Source: Thauera sp. K11 (GTDB lineage Bacteria; Pseudomonadota; Gammaproteobacteria; Burkholderiales; Rhodocyclaceae). From it: a stretch of 64,000 nucleotides of DNA. Below, in pieces: positions 24,679 to 35,402 of this stretch. The stretch spans positions 4,960,001-5,024,000 of the forward strand of contig NZ_CP023439.1 in the NCBI RefSeq assembly GCF_002354895.1, given 5' to 3'. The translations under genes were made by a program, and so were the position numbers. Position 1 is the stretch's first letter, and each line of letters begins with the position of its first letter. A model generated the notes under the pieces. The model had not been told where the DNA came from, made no database searches, and was given only the letters and a program-made list of their open reading frames with translations.

Positions 24679-25563
24679 ATGAACCGCAGCGGCCTCGCCT
24701 TTGCGGTGCTGGGCGCGACGGGCTTTTCGTTCAAGGCCATCCTGGTCAAGCTCGCCTACCGCCACGGCGTGGATGCCGAGACCCTGCTCGCACTGCGCAT
24801 GGGCTTCTCGCTGCCGTTCTTCGTGGCGATGGGCGTCGTCGCCAGCCGCCGCGCCGCCGCGCGGCTGCCGGCGCGAGACTGGGCGTGGATGCTGGGCCTG
24901 GGGCTGATCGGCTACTACCTCGCCAGCTACCTCGACTTCCTTGGCCTGAAGTACATCACCGCCGCGCTCGAGCGGCTGATCCTGTACCTGTATCCGACGC
25001 TGGTGATCGTGCTGTCGGCGCTCTTCCTCGGCAAGCCCGTCACCCGCCGCATGCTGGGTGCGCTCGGCCTGTGCTACTTGGGCATCGGCGTCGCCGTCGG
25101 CCACGACCTGACGATCGCCGGCGATGCCGACGACGTGGTGCTGGGCAGCCTGCTGGTGTTCGCCAGCGCGGTCACCTTCGCGCTCTACCTGATGGGCAAC
25201 GGCGAAGTCGTGGGGCGGACGGGTTCGGCGCGCTTCACTGCCTATGCCACCAGCTTCGCCTGCCTCGGCTGCCTGGTGCAGTTCTTCGTGATGCGGCCGG
25301 TGTCTGCGCTGGTGCAGCCGTGGCAGGTGTATGCGCTCGCCCTGGCGATGGCGCTCGTCAGCACGGTGGCGCCGGTGTGGCTGACCTCGGAGGCGATCCG
25401 GCGTCTCGGTGCCGGGCCGGTGTCGCTGACGAGCAGCCTCGGGCCGGCGATCACCATCGCGCTGGGCTGGCTGCTGCTCGACGAAGCCATCGGCCTTGCG
25501 CAGATCGCGGGTACGGCGATGGTGATCGGCGGCGTGATGTTCATGGCGCGCAAGGCGGGCTGA
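24679..25563 (+). CDS. EamA/DMT-superfamily transporter
   Basis: A 294-residue ten-helix transporter made of two EamA repeats (about 5-135 and 150-290). Repeat landmarks are YLASYLDFLGLKYITAALER in the first and LTSSLGPAITIALGWLLLDE in the second. Members export amino acids, metabolites or nucleotide sugars; the cargo is not predictable here. The gene lies 73 bp after the HerA-like gene. A short GAGCGC-GAA-GCGCTC stem follows the stop codon and may end transcription. Confidence 0.9.
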   Translation: MNRSGLAFAVLGATGFSFKAILVKLAYRHGVDAETLLALRMGFSLPFFVAMGVVASRRAAARLPARDWAWMLGLGLIGYYLASYLDFLGLKYITAALERLILYLYPTLVIVLSALFLGKPVTRRMLGALGLCYLGIGVAVGHDLTIAGDADDVVLGSLLVFASAVTFALYLMGNGEVVGRTGSARFTAYATSFACLGCLVQFFVMRPVSALVQPWQVYALALAMALVSTVAPVWLTSEAIRRLGAGPVSLTSSLGPAITIALGWLLLDEAIGLAQIAGTAMVIGGVMFMARKAG

Positions 25564-25617
25564 GCGCGAAGCGCTCGCGGGGCGCCTGCGAGGCTTGCGC
25601 GCGGGTGCCGCTCCGCG

Positions 25618-27516
25618 TCAGTGCGGGTTGCAGCGCAACTGCCCCTGGACGTAGATGCAACTGCGGTTGCGCCCCGCCTGCTTGGCCTGGTACAGGGCGC
25701 GGTCGGCCGCATTCACCAGGTCGTCGGCGTCGGCCATCGCCGTCTCGCGGCTGGCCACGCCGATGCTGATCGAGGTCTGGATGAGTGCGCCGCCGGCCTT
25801 GATGCGCAGGCCCTCGATCATGCGGCGCAGGCGTTCGGCGGCCATCAGCGCGGACTTCAGGTCGGCGTTCTGGCAGATCATGAGGAATTCCTCGCCGCCG
25901 AGGCGGCACACGCTGTCGTCCCGGCGCGCGGAGTGCTGCAGCGCCTGCGCGACCTCGCGCAGCACGTTGTCGCCGATGGCATGGCCGTGGCTGTCGTTGA
26001 TGCGCTTGAAGTGGTCGACGTCGAGCAACAGCGCCGACAGCGGCTGGCCGGAGCGGTTGGCGGCGCTCCACGCCTTGGCGAGCGCGGTCATGCCGGCGCG
26101 GCGGTTGGGTAGGCCGGTAAGCAGGTCGGTCATCGCCGCGTGCTCCAGGCGGCGGTTGCTGATCGCCAGTTCGGCGGCAAAGTGCTTGAGCTGCGCGCGG
26201 TCGCGCTCCCACGCCGCGAGCAGTTGCACGTAGTGCCGGGCGGCGCGCAGGCGGGTGTGCAGCGTGCGGACGTCGACCGGCTTGGCGAGGAAGTCGTCGA
26301 CGCCCGCCTCGAAAGCCTCGCCGACCTCGTCTTCGGATTCGCCGCCGATCAGCATGATCAGGTAGATCGTCTGCCCCCATTCGGTGGCGCGCAGGGCCCG
26401 CGACAGCTCGAGGCCGCCCATGCCGGGCATCTTCCAGTCGGCGATGACGATCTGCGGCATGGCCTCTATCGCCAGCGCTAGCGCCTCGCGTCCGTCGCCG
26501 GCGCACATCACCGAATGCCCCAGTGCGCCGCCGAGCACAGTCTCGAGCATGCTGCGGGTGGCGGGGTCGTCTTCGGCCAGCAGTACCCGCAGGGCCGCGG
26601 GACTGCCGCTTTCCGCCGGACGCGGAGGCGCGGACACCTGGGCGAAGGGGGGCAGGGCCGAGGCGGGGATCTTCAGCAGTTCGCCCCATTCGTGCCATTG
26701 GCGCACCAGTTCGTCGATGGTGGCGCCGAGCTCCTCGCAGTTCAGGCCGATCCTGCCGCCCAGCAGCAGCAGCTCCGCCGTCCGGCCGCTGCGTTCGTTC
26801 TCGGCGGCGACGCCCAGATCGGCCACGCGCTTGGCGAGGTAGAGCAGGTGCACGAGCCGGTACGGCCGCGAGCCTTCCGAGAAGCCTGAGGCGTCGGGAT
26901 TCTCGTGGTGATAGATGGGCTCGACCAGCGCGCCCGGAATGCCCCAGTCGGTGAGCAGGGCGGCGCTCAGTTCGTTGTGGTCGGTCTGCAGGTGTTCCTG
27001 CTCGAGGTCGGTGAGCGTGCGCTCCGGTCCGTTCAGGCCCAGCACGTTGGTGTATTCGGCCGGGTAGGCGGTGGCGAGCGCCAGGCAGCCGATGCGCGAC
27101 AGCAGGCCGCAGGCGAACAGTTCGTCGGGCTGGCCGATGTGCGTGAGGGCGCAGAACTTCTGGAGCGCGAGCGCCATCAGCAGCGAATGCGACCAGAAGG
27201 TCCGGTAGTCGAAGCCGTCGCAGGGGCCGTTCTGGTACTGGTCTACCAGCGAGAAGCCCAGCGCCAGGTTGCGTACCGTGCCCAGCCCGAGGCGCAGGAT
27301 GGCGTCGACCACCGCGACCACCGGGCGGCCGTTGCCCGCGGCGGCCGAGTTCGCATGCCGGATCAGGCGGCCGGCGAGGGCGGGGTCGGTGTGCGCGATG
27401 TGCGCGATCTCGGCGGCCGTGGTGTCGTCCCGCCGGCACATTTCGAGGATGGCCAGCGCAACCCCTTTAGGGCTCGGAAGTTCACCGGTGATGGCGATGT
27501 TTTCCAGTTTTTTCAT
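25618..27516 (-). CDS. HDOD - response regulator - GGDEF protein (diguanylate cyclase)
   Basis: A 632-residue cytoplasmic signalling protein in three parts. An HDOD domain (about 10-220) comes first. A receiver domain (about 307-425) has its phospho-acceptor Asp in VIADWKMPGMGG and a C-terminal Lys in FLAKPVD. After a coiled linker, a GGDEF domain (about 460-620) carries the active-site RLGGEEFLMI near residue 539 and an intact inhibitory I-site (RRDD, five residues upstream). It should make cyclic di-GMP under phosphorylation control. The order HDOD-REC-GGDEF is uncommon. No partner histidine kinase gene is adjacent. Confidence 0.92.
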   Translation of the reverse strand: MKKLENIAITGELPSPKGVALAILEMCRRDDTTAAEIAHIAHTDPALAGRLIRHANSAAAGNGRPVVAVVDAILRLGLGTVRNLALGFSLVDQYQNGPCDGFDYRTFWSHSLLMALALQKFCALTHIGQPDELFACGLLSRIGCLALATAYPAEYTNVLGLNGPERTLTDLEQEHLQTDHNELSAALLTDWGIPGALVEPIYHHENPDASGFSEGSRPYRLVHLLYLAKRVADLGVAAENERSGRTAELLLLGGRIGLNCEELGATIDELVRQWHEWGELLKIPASALPPFAQVSAPPRPAESGSPAALRVLLAEDDPATRSMLETVLGGALGHSVMCAGDGREALALAIEAMPQIVIADWKMPGMGGLELSRALRATEWGQTIYLIMLIGGESEDEVGEAFEAGVDDFLAKPVDVRTLHTRLRAARHYVQLLAAWERDRAQLKHFAAELAISNRRLEHAAMTDLLTGLPNRRAGMTALAKAWSAANRSGQPLSALLLDVDHFKRINDSHGHAIGDNVLREVAQALQHSARRDDSVCRLGGEEFLMICQNADLKSALMAAERLRRMIEGLRIKAGGALIQTSISIGVASRETAMADADDLVNAADRALYQAKQAGRNRSCIYVQGQLRCNPH

Positions 27517-27749
27517 CTCGGGGCAGGGCCGTCACGCGAAGGGCGCAGATCCCCGGGCGTTGCGGACGGCGCGCGGATCGGTGCGTCAGCATACTCAAAT
27601 CCTCCGGCGCTGTGGATAGAACATGCGCCGGGGAGTGCGCCGCGATCCACGGGCCGCATCCCGCGGGCCCGGCGGCGGCATCCGCCGGGCGAGGCGCTCC
27701 GGAATGGCGGTCCGGAATTGCGTTGCGGTTCCGGTGCGAGCCTCGCCGT

Positions 27750-28595
27750 TCAGGGGCGGGGCGGGCCGTCCAGGCCGAGCCGGCGGCAGATCTCGGTGGT
27801 CGGGCCGGCCATGTTCATGCTGTAGAAGTGCAGGCCGGGCGCGCCCGCGGCGATCAGCTTCTCGCACAGGCGGGTGACGACGTCCAGGCCGAAGGCGCGG
27901 ATCGATTCGGCGTCGTCGCCGTAGCTCTCGAAGGTCTTGCGCATCCAGCGCGGGATCTCGGCGCCGCAGGCGTCCGAGAAGCGCGCCAGCTTGCTGAAGC
28001 TGCCGACGGGCATGATGCCGGGCACGACGGGAATGGTGACGCCCATCCCGCGCACCGCGTCGACGAAATGGAGGTAGGCGTCGAGGTTGTAGAAGTACTG
28101 GGTGATCGCCGAGTCGGCGCCGGCCTCGGCCTTGCGCTTGAAGGCCAGGAGATCGTCCCGCGGGCTCCTCGCCTGCGGATGCCATTCGGGGTAGGCGGCG
28201 ATCTCGATGTGGAAGCGGTCGCCGGTTTCGGCGCGGATGAATTCCACCAGTTCGCTGGCGTAGCGGAACTCGCCCGGATCGACCACTCCCGAGGGCAGGT
28301 CGCCGCGCAGCGCGACGATGCGGCGGATGCCGGCGTCGGCATACTCCTGCAGGATGGAGCGGATGCTGTCGCGGGTGGAGCCGATGCACGACAGGTGGGG
28401 CGCGGCTTCATGGCCGGCCGCGGCGATCTCCTTCACGGCGGCGAAGGTGCGCTCGCGGGTCGAACCGCCGGCGCCGTAGGTCACGGAGAAGAAGGCGGGC
28501 TTCAGCGCGGCCAGCTTCTCGCAGGTGGTGCGCAGCTTGTCGGCGCCCTCGGCGGTCTGCGGCGGGAAGAACTCGATCGAGATTTCGGTATTCAT
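27750..28595 (-). CDS. metF: 5,10-methylenetetrahydrofolate reductase
   Basis: A 281-residue FAD-dependent reductase making 5-methyltetrahydrofolate for methionine synthesis. The TIM-barrel family features are IEFFPPQTAEG at the N-terminus with the catalytic Glu, VTYGAGGSTR, RIVALRGDLPSG and ITQYFYNLDAYLHFVD. The start at 28595 overlaps the stop of the TlyA-type gene by ATGA. With ahcY and metK upstream on the same strand it forms an activated-methyl-cycle cluster (metK, ahcY, tlyA-like, metF). Confidence 0.96.
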   Translation of the reverse strand: MNTEISIEFFPPQTAEGADKLRTTCEKLAALKPAFFSVTYGAGGSTRERTFAAVKEIAAAGHEAAPHLSCIGSTRDSIRSILQEYADAGIRRIVALRGDLPSGVVDPGEFRYASELVEFIRAETGDRFHIEIAAYPEWHPQARSPRDDLLAFKRKAEAGADSAITQYFYNLDAYLHFVDAVRGMGVTIPVVPGIMPVGSFSKLARFSDACGAEIPRWMRKTFESYGDDAESIRAFGLDVVTRLCEKLIAAGAPGLHFYSMNMAGPTTEICRRLGLDGPPRP

Positions 28596-29449
28596 GGCGT
28601 GTGCGGTGGGGTGCCGGCATCCGTTGCGCGGATGCCGTGGAAAAAGAATTCGCGGTTGCCGTCGCCGCCGGCGATGGGCGATTCGAACCAGTCGAGGATG
28701 CGCAGGCCGGCGTCGTGCGCGGCGGCGCGCAGCCGGGTCTCGACCTCGGCGTAGCGTGCCGCGTCGCGCACGATGCCGCCCTTGCCGAGCCCCTGCGGGC
28801 CGACCTCGAACTGCGGCTTCACCAGCGCCAGCACGTGCCCGCCCGGCGCCAGCAGCGCCGGCCATTGCGGCATCAGCAGGGCGAGCGAGATGAAGCTGGC
28901 GTCGCAGACGATGAGGTCGAAGCCGTGCGGCGGGAAGTGCCCGTGCAGGTCGGCGGGCGCGAGCCGGCGGGCGTTCAGGCCCTCCAGCGTCACGCAGCGG
29001 TGGTCCTTGCGCAGGCGCTGGTGGAGCTGGTCGTGTCCGACCTCGACCCCCACCACCTTCGCTGCGCCGGCCTGCAGCAGGCAGTCTGTGAAGCCGCCGG
29101 TGGATTGGCCGATGTCCAGGCAGGTGATGCCGCGCACGTCGAGCAGGCTGCGCTCAAGTGCGCCTTCGAGCTTGAGCGCGCCGCGCGACACGAAGCGGTC
29201 GCCGTCGTCCGCCACCACCGCCAGCCTGGCATCGGGCGGCAGTTCCAGCGACGGCTTGGTGACAGCCTCGCCGTCGTGGCTGACGCGGCCCGCCTCGATG
29301 AGGCTGCGCGCCGCGGTGCGCGACGGCGCCAGCCCCTGTGCCACCAGCAACTGGTCGACGCGCAGCAGGCCGTGGCGGTCGGCCGGCTTCTTCGCGTCGG
29401 TGGCATGGCGCGGCCGTCCCTGCCGGGCATGGAAGGAATTCATGCTCAT
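28592..29449 (-). CDS. TlyA-family rRNA methyltransferase
   Basis: A 285-residue protein with an N-terminal S4 RNA-binding domain (about 27-90, LLRVDQLLVAQGLAPSRTAA) and an FtsJ-type SAM-dependent methyltransferase domain. The latter has LDIGQSTGGFTDCLLQAGA for cofactor binding, FDLIVCDASFISL, and LVKPQFEVG. TlyA members 2'-O-methylate ribosomal RNA, and some were first named haemolysins. It sits between ahcY (22 bp) and metF (overlapping), so a SAM-dependent enzyme is placed within the SAM-recycling operon. Confidence 0.93.
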   Translation of the reverse strand: MSMNSFHARQGRPRHATDAKKPADRHGLLRVDQLLVAQGLAPSRTAARSLIEAGRVSHDGEAVTKPSLELPPDARLAVVADDGDRFVSRGALKLEGALERSLLDVRGITCLDIGQSTGGFTDCLLQAGAAKVVGVEVGHDQLHQRLRKDHRCVTLEGLNARRLAPADLHGHFPPHGFDLIVCDASFISLALLMPQWPALLAPGGHVLALVKPQFEVGPQGLGKGGIVRDAARYAEVETRLRAAAHDAGLRILDWFESPIAGGDGNREFFFHGIRATDAGTPPHTP

Positions 29450-29471
29450 CGGGACGGCCTCCGGATGCCGC

Positions 29472-30881
<1,410 letters not shown>

Positions 30882-30968
30882 GTGAAGCTCCGTGCTATGG
30901 CCGGGAGGGAGGGGACGGCATCATGCTCACCCGACATCCCGAACCCGGCAGGGTTGAGGGTTGCGATC

Positions 30969-31066
30969 AGGTGAGCGCCGTTGGACATGCCCGCCGGGAG
31001 TGGCGGGTTCCGAGCCTGGGGGCCGACGCAGGGGATGCGGCCGGCGCCTTGCAGCGCTCCTCGGAA
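30969..31066 (-). ncRNA. SAH riboswitch controlling ahcY
   Basis: Read on the minus strand, this leader carries the three conserved blocks of the SAH riboswitch in order. CCGAGGAGCGCTGCAA comes at the 5' end, CCAGGCTCGG in the middle pairs with it, and AACGGCGCTCACCT at the 3' end pairs with GAGCGC to form the pseudoknot. A variable GC hairpin lies between the last two. SAH riboswitches turn on ahcY when SAH accumulates. The 3' block ends about 90 nt before the ahcY start. Confidence 0.95.
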
Positions 31067-31074
31067 GAGGTGTG

Positions 31075-31080
31075 ATTATA
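31075..31080 (-). promoter_or_regulatory. -10 box of the ahcY operon
   Basis: A perfect TATAAT on the minus strand lies nine bases before the first conserved riboswitch base, so transcription would start right at the aptamer. The -35 region is weak (around ACGACA). Confidence 0.75.
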
Positions 31081-31302
31081 GCTTCGGGTCTGCCGTGGGT
31101 GTCGTACGGGTGGATGGCTGTCCGGCGGATGGGCGTCGTTCGGGCGCTGGCTGTCTGTGCGGGGGACCGCCGTCCGTGCCGGGCATTCCTTCCGGGGGCT
31201 GCGGAACTCGCCCTGCGGGCTCGGACAGTCCTCGCCCCCTCCAGGAATGCCCGGCACGGACGGCTGGCGTGGGCGCTGCGTTCGAGGCCGTGCCGGGCGG
31301 CC
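31081..31302. repeat. Intergenic region metK/ahcY with long perfect inverted repeat
   Basis: The core is a 21-bp perfect inverted repeat at 31170-31190 and 31243-31263 (starting CCGTCCGTGCCGGGCATTCC). Inside it a second stem GGGGGC/GCCCCC (31194-31199 with 31234-31239) is separated by a symmetric three-base interruption. The whole can fold into one 94-nt hairpin. It lies after the metK stop and before the ahcY promoter. It may act as a terminator or be a dispersed REP-like element. No gene is seen in the region. Confidence 0.75.
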
Positions 31303-32466
31303 TTACAGCCCGGCGTCCGCGCGCAGCGCGGCGGCCTTGTCGGTCTGCTCCCAGGTGAATTCCGGCTCGTCGCGGCCGAAGTGGCCGTAGGCGGCGGTCT
31401 TGGAGTAGATCGGGCGCAGCAGGTCGAGCGTCTGGATGATGGCCTTCGGGCGCAGGTCGAAGTGGCGGCCGATGAGCTGGACGATTCTCTCGTCGGCGAT
31501 CCTGCCGGTACCGAAAGTGTTGACCATCAGGCTCACCGGGCGCGCGACGCCGATCGCATAGGCGACCTGCACCTCGCACTTGTCGGCCAGGCCGGCGGCG
31601 ACGATGTTCTTCGCCACGTAGCGGCCGGCATAGGCGGCCGAGCGGTCGACCTTGGACGGGTCCTTGCCGGAGAACGCGCCGCCGCCGTGGTGGGCCGCGC
31701 CGCCATAGGTGTCGACGATGATCTTGCGCCCGGTCAGGCCGCAGTCGCCGTGCGGGCCGCCGACGACGAAGCGTCCGGTCGGGTTCACCAGGTAGCGCAC
31801 TTCGCCCTTCATCAGTTCGGGCGGCAGCACCGGCTTGATGATGGTCTCGATCACCGCCTCGTGGATCTGGGACTGCGACACGTCGGGGTCGTGCTGGGTG
31901 GACACCACCACGGTGTCGATCGCCGCGGGCTTGCCGTCGACGTACTTCACCGTGAGCTGGCTCTTGGCGTCGGGGCGCAGCCAGGGCAGGCGGCCGTCCT
32001 TCCGCACTTCGGCCTGGCGCTGCATGATGCGGTGCGCGTAGTAGATCGGCAGCGGCATCAGGGCGGCGGTTTCGTTGGTGGCGTAGCCGAACATCAGGCC
32101 CTGGTCGCCAGCGCCCTGATCGAGCGGGTCGTCGTTGGCCTGGTTGACGCCCTGGGCGATGTCGGGCGACTGGCGGTTGATCGCCGCCAGCACCGCGCAG
32201 CTCTTGTAGTCGAAGCCGATGTCGGAATTGTCGTAGCCGATGCGGCGGATGACTTCCTGCGCGATCTCGCGGTAGTTCGGGTGGGCGGTGGTGGTGATCT
32301 CGCCCGAGATCACGACGAGGCCGGTCGACACCAGCGTTTCGCAGGCGACGCGCGCCTTGGGGTCCTCGGTCAGGATGGCGTCGAGCACGCCGTCGGAAAC
32401 CTGGTCGGCGACCTTGTCCGGATGGCCTTCGGAAACGGATTCGGAGGTGAAGAGAAAGGTGCTCAA
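31303..32466 (-). CDS. metK: S-adenosylmethionine synthetase
   Basis: A 387-residue enzyme making SAM from methionine and ATP. Conserved landmarks are [20 protein letters not shown] at the N-terminus, [12 protein letters not shown], and [19 protein letters not shown]. The start is a TTG at 32466: family alignment requires the protein to begin just before STFLFTSES, a GGAG lies seven bases upstream, and no ATG or GTG is in frame nearby. Transcription probably starts near 32650, giving a leader of about 185 nt. It lies upstream of the riboswitch-controlled ahcY operon. Confidence 0.97.
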   Translation of the reverse strand: MSTFLFTSESVSEGHPDKVADQVSDGVLDAILTEDPKARVACETLVSTGLVVISGEITTTAHPNYREIAQEVIRRIGYDNSDIGFDYKSCAVLAAINRQSPDIAQGVNQANDDPLDQGAGDQGLMFGYATNETAALMPLPIYYAHRIMQRQAEVRKDGRLPWLRPDAKSQLTVKYVDGKPAAIDTVVVSTQHDPDVSQSQIHEAVIETIIKPVLPPELMKGEVRYLVNPTGRFVVGGPHGDCGLTGRKIIVDTYGGAAHHGGGAFSGKDPSKVDRSAAYAGRYVAKNIVAAGLADKCEVQVAYAIGVARPVSLMVNTFGTGRIADERIVQLIGRHFDLRPKAIIQTLDLLRPIYSKTAAYGHFGRDEPEFTWEQTDKAAALRADAGL

Positions 32467-32488
32467 GATGCTGCTCCAAAAAGGCGAA

Positions 32489-32533
32489 ATCCCCGGTTCG
32501 CACTGGCCTTGCGTGACGGCCGGCTCCGGGGAT
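32489..32533 (-). promoter_or_regulatory. Stem-loop in the metK leader
   Basis: ATCCCCGG (32489-32496) and CCGGGGAT (32526-32533) form a perfect 8-bp stem, with a possible inner GGCC/GGCC helix. It ends 12 nt before the GGAG ribosome-binding site of metK. No known riboswitch consensus was recognised. A role in control of metK is inference. Confidence 0.5.
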
Positions 32534-32656
32534 GCTTTCGAGCAGCCGACGCTTTAGCAGAACTTGTTTTGGCGGAAGAGGCGTCATCCGGCCGATGCCG
32601 GTCGCTTCCGCTGGCCGCCCTGCAAGTTGTCGAGTTAACTCGGCGGCTAAGTCATA

Positions 32657-32684
32657 ATTATACGAAGCCGCTTCCGGAGGTCAA
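32657..32684 (-). promoter_or_regulatory. Sigma-70-type promoter of metK
   Basis: On the minus strand TTGACC (-35, 32679-32684) and TATAAT (-10, 32657-32662) are separated by 16 bp. This is a near-consensus promoter pointing toward metK. It lies only about 40 bp from the divergent lipid A acyltransferase gene start. Confidence 0.8.
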
Positions 32685-32723
32685 ACGCTCCGGCCCGCCG
32701 AGCGTGATTTCCTGCTGAGCGAC

Positions 32724-33611
32724 GTGATCGTCCAATCCCTGTTCCGCCTCCTCGCCCGTCTTCCCTTGTCCTGGCTGCACCGCCTCGGTGGCTGGGCCGG
32801 CTGGATCACCTACGCGGCGTCGCCGACCTACCGCCGCCGCCTGCGGCAGAACCTGTTCAATGCGCTGGGGCGCGAGGACACGCGCCTGCTGCGTGCCGCG
32901 ATCGCCGAGACCGGCCGGCAGTTCATCGAAATCGCATGGGTGTGGCTGCGTCCGGTGGACGCGGTCATGGAGAAGCTGCGGGTGGAGGGCTGGGAACTGG
33001 TCGAGGCCGCGCACCGCGAGGGTGCCGGGCTGCTGTTCGTCACGCCGCACCTGGGCTGCTTCGAGATCAATGCGCAGTACATCGCCACCCGCGAGCCGAT
33101 CACCGTGCTCTACCGGCCGCCGCGCAAGTCGGTGCTGGCGCCGCTGATGGAAGCGGGGCGCTCGCGGCCGCAGTTGCGCGCCGCACCGGCCGACCTGTCC
33201 GGCGTGCGTCAACTGGTGAAGACGCTGCGCAACCGCGGGGCGGTGGGCATGCTGCCCGACCAGGTGCCGGGCGCGGGCGAAGGCGTGTGGGCGCCGTTCT
33301 TCGGCCGCCCGGCGTGGACGATGACGCTGGCCGCGCGCCTAGCCGAGGTGAAGGGCGTGCGCACGATCTACTGCTGGGTCGAGCGCCTGCCGCGCGGCGA
33401 GGGTTTCGTCATGCGCCTGTATCCGCCGACGCTGCCGCTGGAGGGGGATCTCGAGGCGCGCTGCGCCACCATCAACCGCGAGGTCGAGCGCCTGATCATG
33501 CTGCGCCCCGAGCAGTACCTGTGGGGCTACAACCGCTACAAGAAGCCGCGTTCGCCCCGGACCGGCGACAGCGGCGGCGCGGCGGACGGCGCGGGCGGAG
33601 ACGGGCAGTGA
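32724..33611 (+). CDS. Lipid A biosynthesis acyltransferase (LpxL/HtrB family), copy 1
   Basis: A 295-residue inner-membrane acyltransferase that adds a secondary acyl chain to lipid A or its precursor. It has the HX4E active-site motif ([11 protein letters not shown], about residues 109-119), an N-terminal membrane-proximal segment, and the family blocks [17 protein letters not shown] and [10 protein letters not shown], ending with [12 protein letters not shown]. The start is GTG at 32724. It overlaps the next acyltransferase gene (GTGA), so the two are translationally coupled. Copy 1 has Glu where copy 2 has Asp. Confidence 0.92.
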   Translation: MIVQSLFRLLARLPLSWLHRLGGWAGWITYAASPTYRRRLRQNLFNALGREDTRLLRAAIAETGRQFIEIAWVWLRPVDAVMEKLRVEGWELVEAAHREGAGLLFVTPHLGCFEINAQYIATREPITVLYRPPRKSVLAPLMEAGRSRPQLRAAPADLSGVRQLVKTLRNRGAVGMLPDQVPGAGEGVWAPFFGRPAWTMTLAARLAEVKGVRTIYCWVERLPRGEGFVMRLYPPTLPLEGDLEARCATINREVERLIMLRPEQYLWGYNRYKKPRSPRTGDSGGAADGAGGDGQ

Positions 33612-34477
33612 GCCGTCTGGCGATCGGCCTGATCTGGCTGCTCCACTTCCTGCCGCTGCCGCTGCTCGCCGCCCTGGGCCGCGGCTTCGGCCTGCTGCTG
33701 TACCCGTTCGCGCGCTGGCGCCGGCATGTGGTGCAGACCAATCTGCGGCTGTGCTTTCCGGAACTGGACGAACCCGCGCGGCGGCGGCTGGCGCGGCGGC
33801 ACTTCGCGCTGCTCGGCCGCAGCCTGTTCGAGCGCGGCCTGCTGTGGTGGGCGAGCGCCGCACGCCTGAAGGAGATCGTGCCCATCGAGGGGCTCGAGCA
33901 CCTGCGCCGCGCGCAGGACGAGGGCCGCGCGGTGATCCTGCTGGCGCCGCATTTCCTCGGCCTGGACATGGCCGGCACCCGGATCACGCTGGAGATCGAC
34001 GCGGTCAGCATCTATTCGCGGCAGCGCAACAAGGTGTTCGACCGCTGGCTGTACCATGGCCGCAGCCGCTTCGGCGACCAGTTGCTGCTGTCGCGCAGCG
34101 ACGGCGTGCGCAGCACGGTGAAGGCGATGAAGTCGGGGCGCCCCTTCTACTACCTGCCCGATCTCGACTACGGCCGCAGGGAATCGATCTTCGTGCCCTT
34201 CTTCGGCATTCCGGCGGCGACCATCTCCGCCCTGCCGCGCCTCGCGCGCCTGGCCGACGCGGCGGTGCTGCCCTGCGTCGCGCGCCTGCAGCCGCGCGGC
34301 GGCTGCGTGCTGCAGATCGGCGCGCCGTGGGAGAATTTCCCCGGTGGCGACGTCGAAGGCGACGTGGCGCGCATGAACACCTGGCTCGAAGGCGTGATCC
34401 GCACCATGCCGGAGCAATACTACTGGGTGCATCGCCGCTTCAAGACGCGGCCGCGCGGCGAGCCGAAGTTCTACTGA
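33608..34477 (+). CDS. Lipid A biosynthesis acyltransferase (LpxL/HtrB family), copy 2
   Basis: A 289-residue paralogue of the preceding gene with the HX4D motif ([12 protein letters not shown]). The family blocks [39 protein letters not shown] and [15 protein letters not shown] follow. A first membrane segment spans residues 4-25 ([19 protein letters not shown]). It starts with GTG inside the stop of copy 1 (GTGA). Coupled, divergent acyltransferases suggest two different secondary acyl chains on lipid A. dapF follows 20 bp later. Confidence 0.94.
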   Translation: MSRLAIGLIWLLHFLPLPLLAALGRGFGLLLYPFARWRRHVVQTNLRLCFPELDEPARRRLARRHFALLGRSLFERGLLWWASAARLKEIVPIEGLEHLRRAQDEGRAVILLAPHFLGLDMAGTRITLEIDAVSIYSRQRNKVFDRWLYHGRSRFGDQLLLSRSDGVRSTVKAMKSGRPFYYLPDLDYGRRESIFVPFFGIPAATISALPRLARLADAAVLPCVARLQPRGGCVLQIGAPWENFPGGDVEGDVARMNTWLEGVIRTMPEQYYWVHRRFKTRPRGEPKFY

Positions 34478-34497
34478 AACCGTCTGGACCTCCTGCA

Positions 34498-35331
34498 ATG
34501 AAACTGCGCTTCACCAAGATGCACGGCCTCGGCAACGACTTCGTCGTGATCGACGCCACCCGCGCTCCGGTCGAACTCACGCCCGAGCGTGTCGCCGCCA
34601 TCGCCGACCGCCATTTCGGCGTCGGTTGCGACCAGTTGCTGGTGGTCGAGCCGGCGAGCACGCCGGGGGTGGATTTCCGCTATCGCATCTTCAATGCCGA
34701 CGGCGGCGAGGTCGAGCAGTGCGGCAACGGCGCGCGCTGTTTCGTGCGCTTCGTCCACGACAAGCAGCTCACCGGCAAGCGCGAGATCCGCGTCGAGACG
34801 CGTTCCGGCATCATCGAGCCGCGCCTGCGCGACGACGGGCTGGTGACGGTGGACATGGGCGTGCCGGTGCTGAAGCCTGCGGACGTGCCCTTCGTGTCCG
34901 ATTCCGACGCGGTGGTGCAGCCGCTGGAGGTGGGCGGCGACACGGTGGCGATCACCGCGGTGTCGATGGGCAACCCGCATGCGGTGCAGGTGGTGGCCGA
35001 CGTCGACACCGCGCCGGTGGCGGCGCAGGGGGCGCTGATCGAACGCCATGCGCGCTTCCCCGCCCGTGTCAATGCCGGCTTCATGCAGGTGGTCGATGCC
35101 CGCCACATCCGGCTGCGCGTGTTCGAGCGCGGCGCGGGCGAGACGCTGGCCTGCGGCACGGGCGCCTGCGCGGCGGTGGTCGCCGGCATCCTGCGCGGCC
35201 TGCTGGAATCGCCGGTACGGGTCGACACGCGCGGCGGCACGCTCGAGATCGCCTGGGCCGGCGAGGGCTCGCCGGTGCTGATGACCGGCCCGGCCGTCAC
35301 CGTGTTCGACGGCGAACTGGAACTCGCCTGA
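34498..35331 (+). CDS. dapF: Diaminopimelate epimerase
   Basis: A 277-residue cofactor-free epimerase that turns L,L- into meso-diaminopimelate for lysine and peptidoglycan. Both catalytic cysteines are in place: EQCGNGARC (about 77-85) and [12 protein letters not shown] (about 217-228). The N-terminus [19 protein letters not shown] is canonical. It follows the lipid A acyltransferase pair and precedes DUF484-xerC, an order common in proteobacteria. Confidence 0.98.
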   Translation: MKLRFTKMHGLGNDFVVIDATRAPVELTPERVAAIADRHFGVGCDQLLVVEPASTPGVDFRYRIFNADGGEVEQCGNGARCFVRFVHDKQLTGKREIRVETRSGIIEPRLRDDGLVTVDMGVPVLKPADVPFVSDSDAVVQPLEVGGDTVAITAVSMGNPHAVQVVADVDTAPVAAQGALIERHARFPARVNAGFMQVVDARHIRLRVFERGAGETLACGTGACAAVVAGILRGLLESPVRVDTRGGTLEIAWAGEGSPVLMTGPAVTVFDGELELA

Positions 35332-35402
35332 TCGTTCGCCGACCCTTTCCGGACCTGATCCGACCTTGATCCGGGCCTGCTGCGCCCGGCTGGAGCTACC
35401 CG

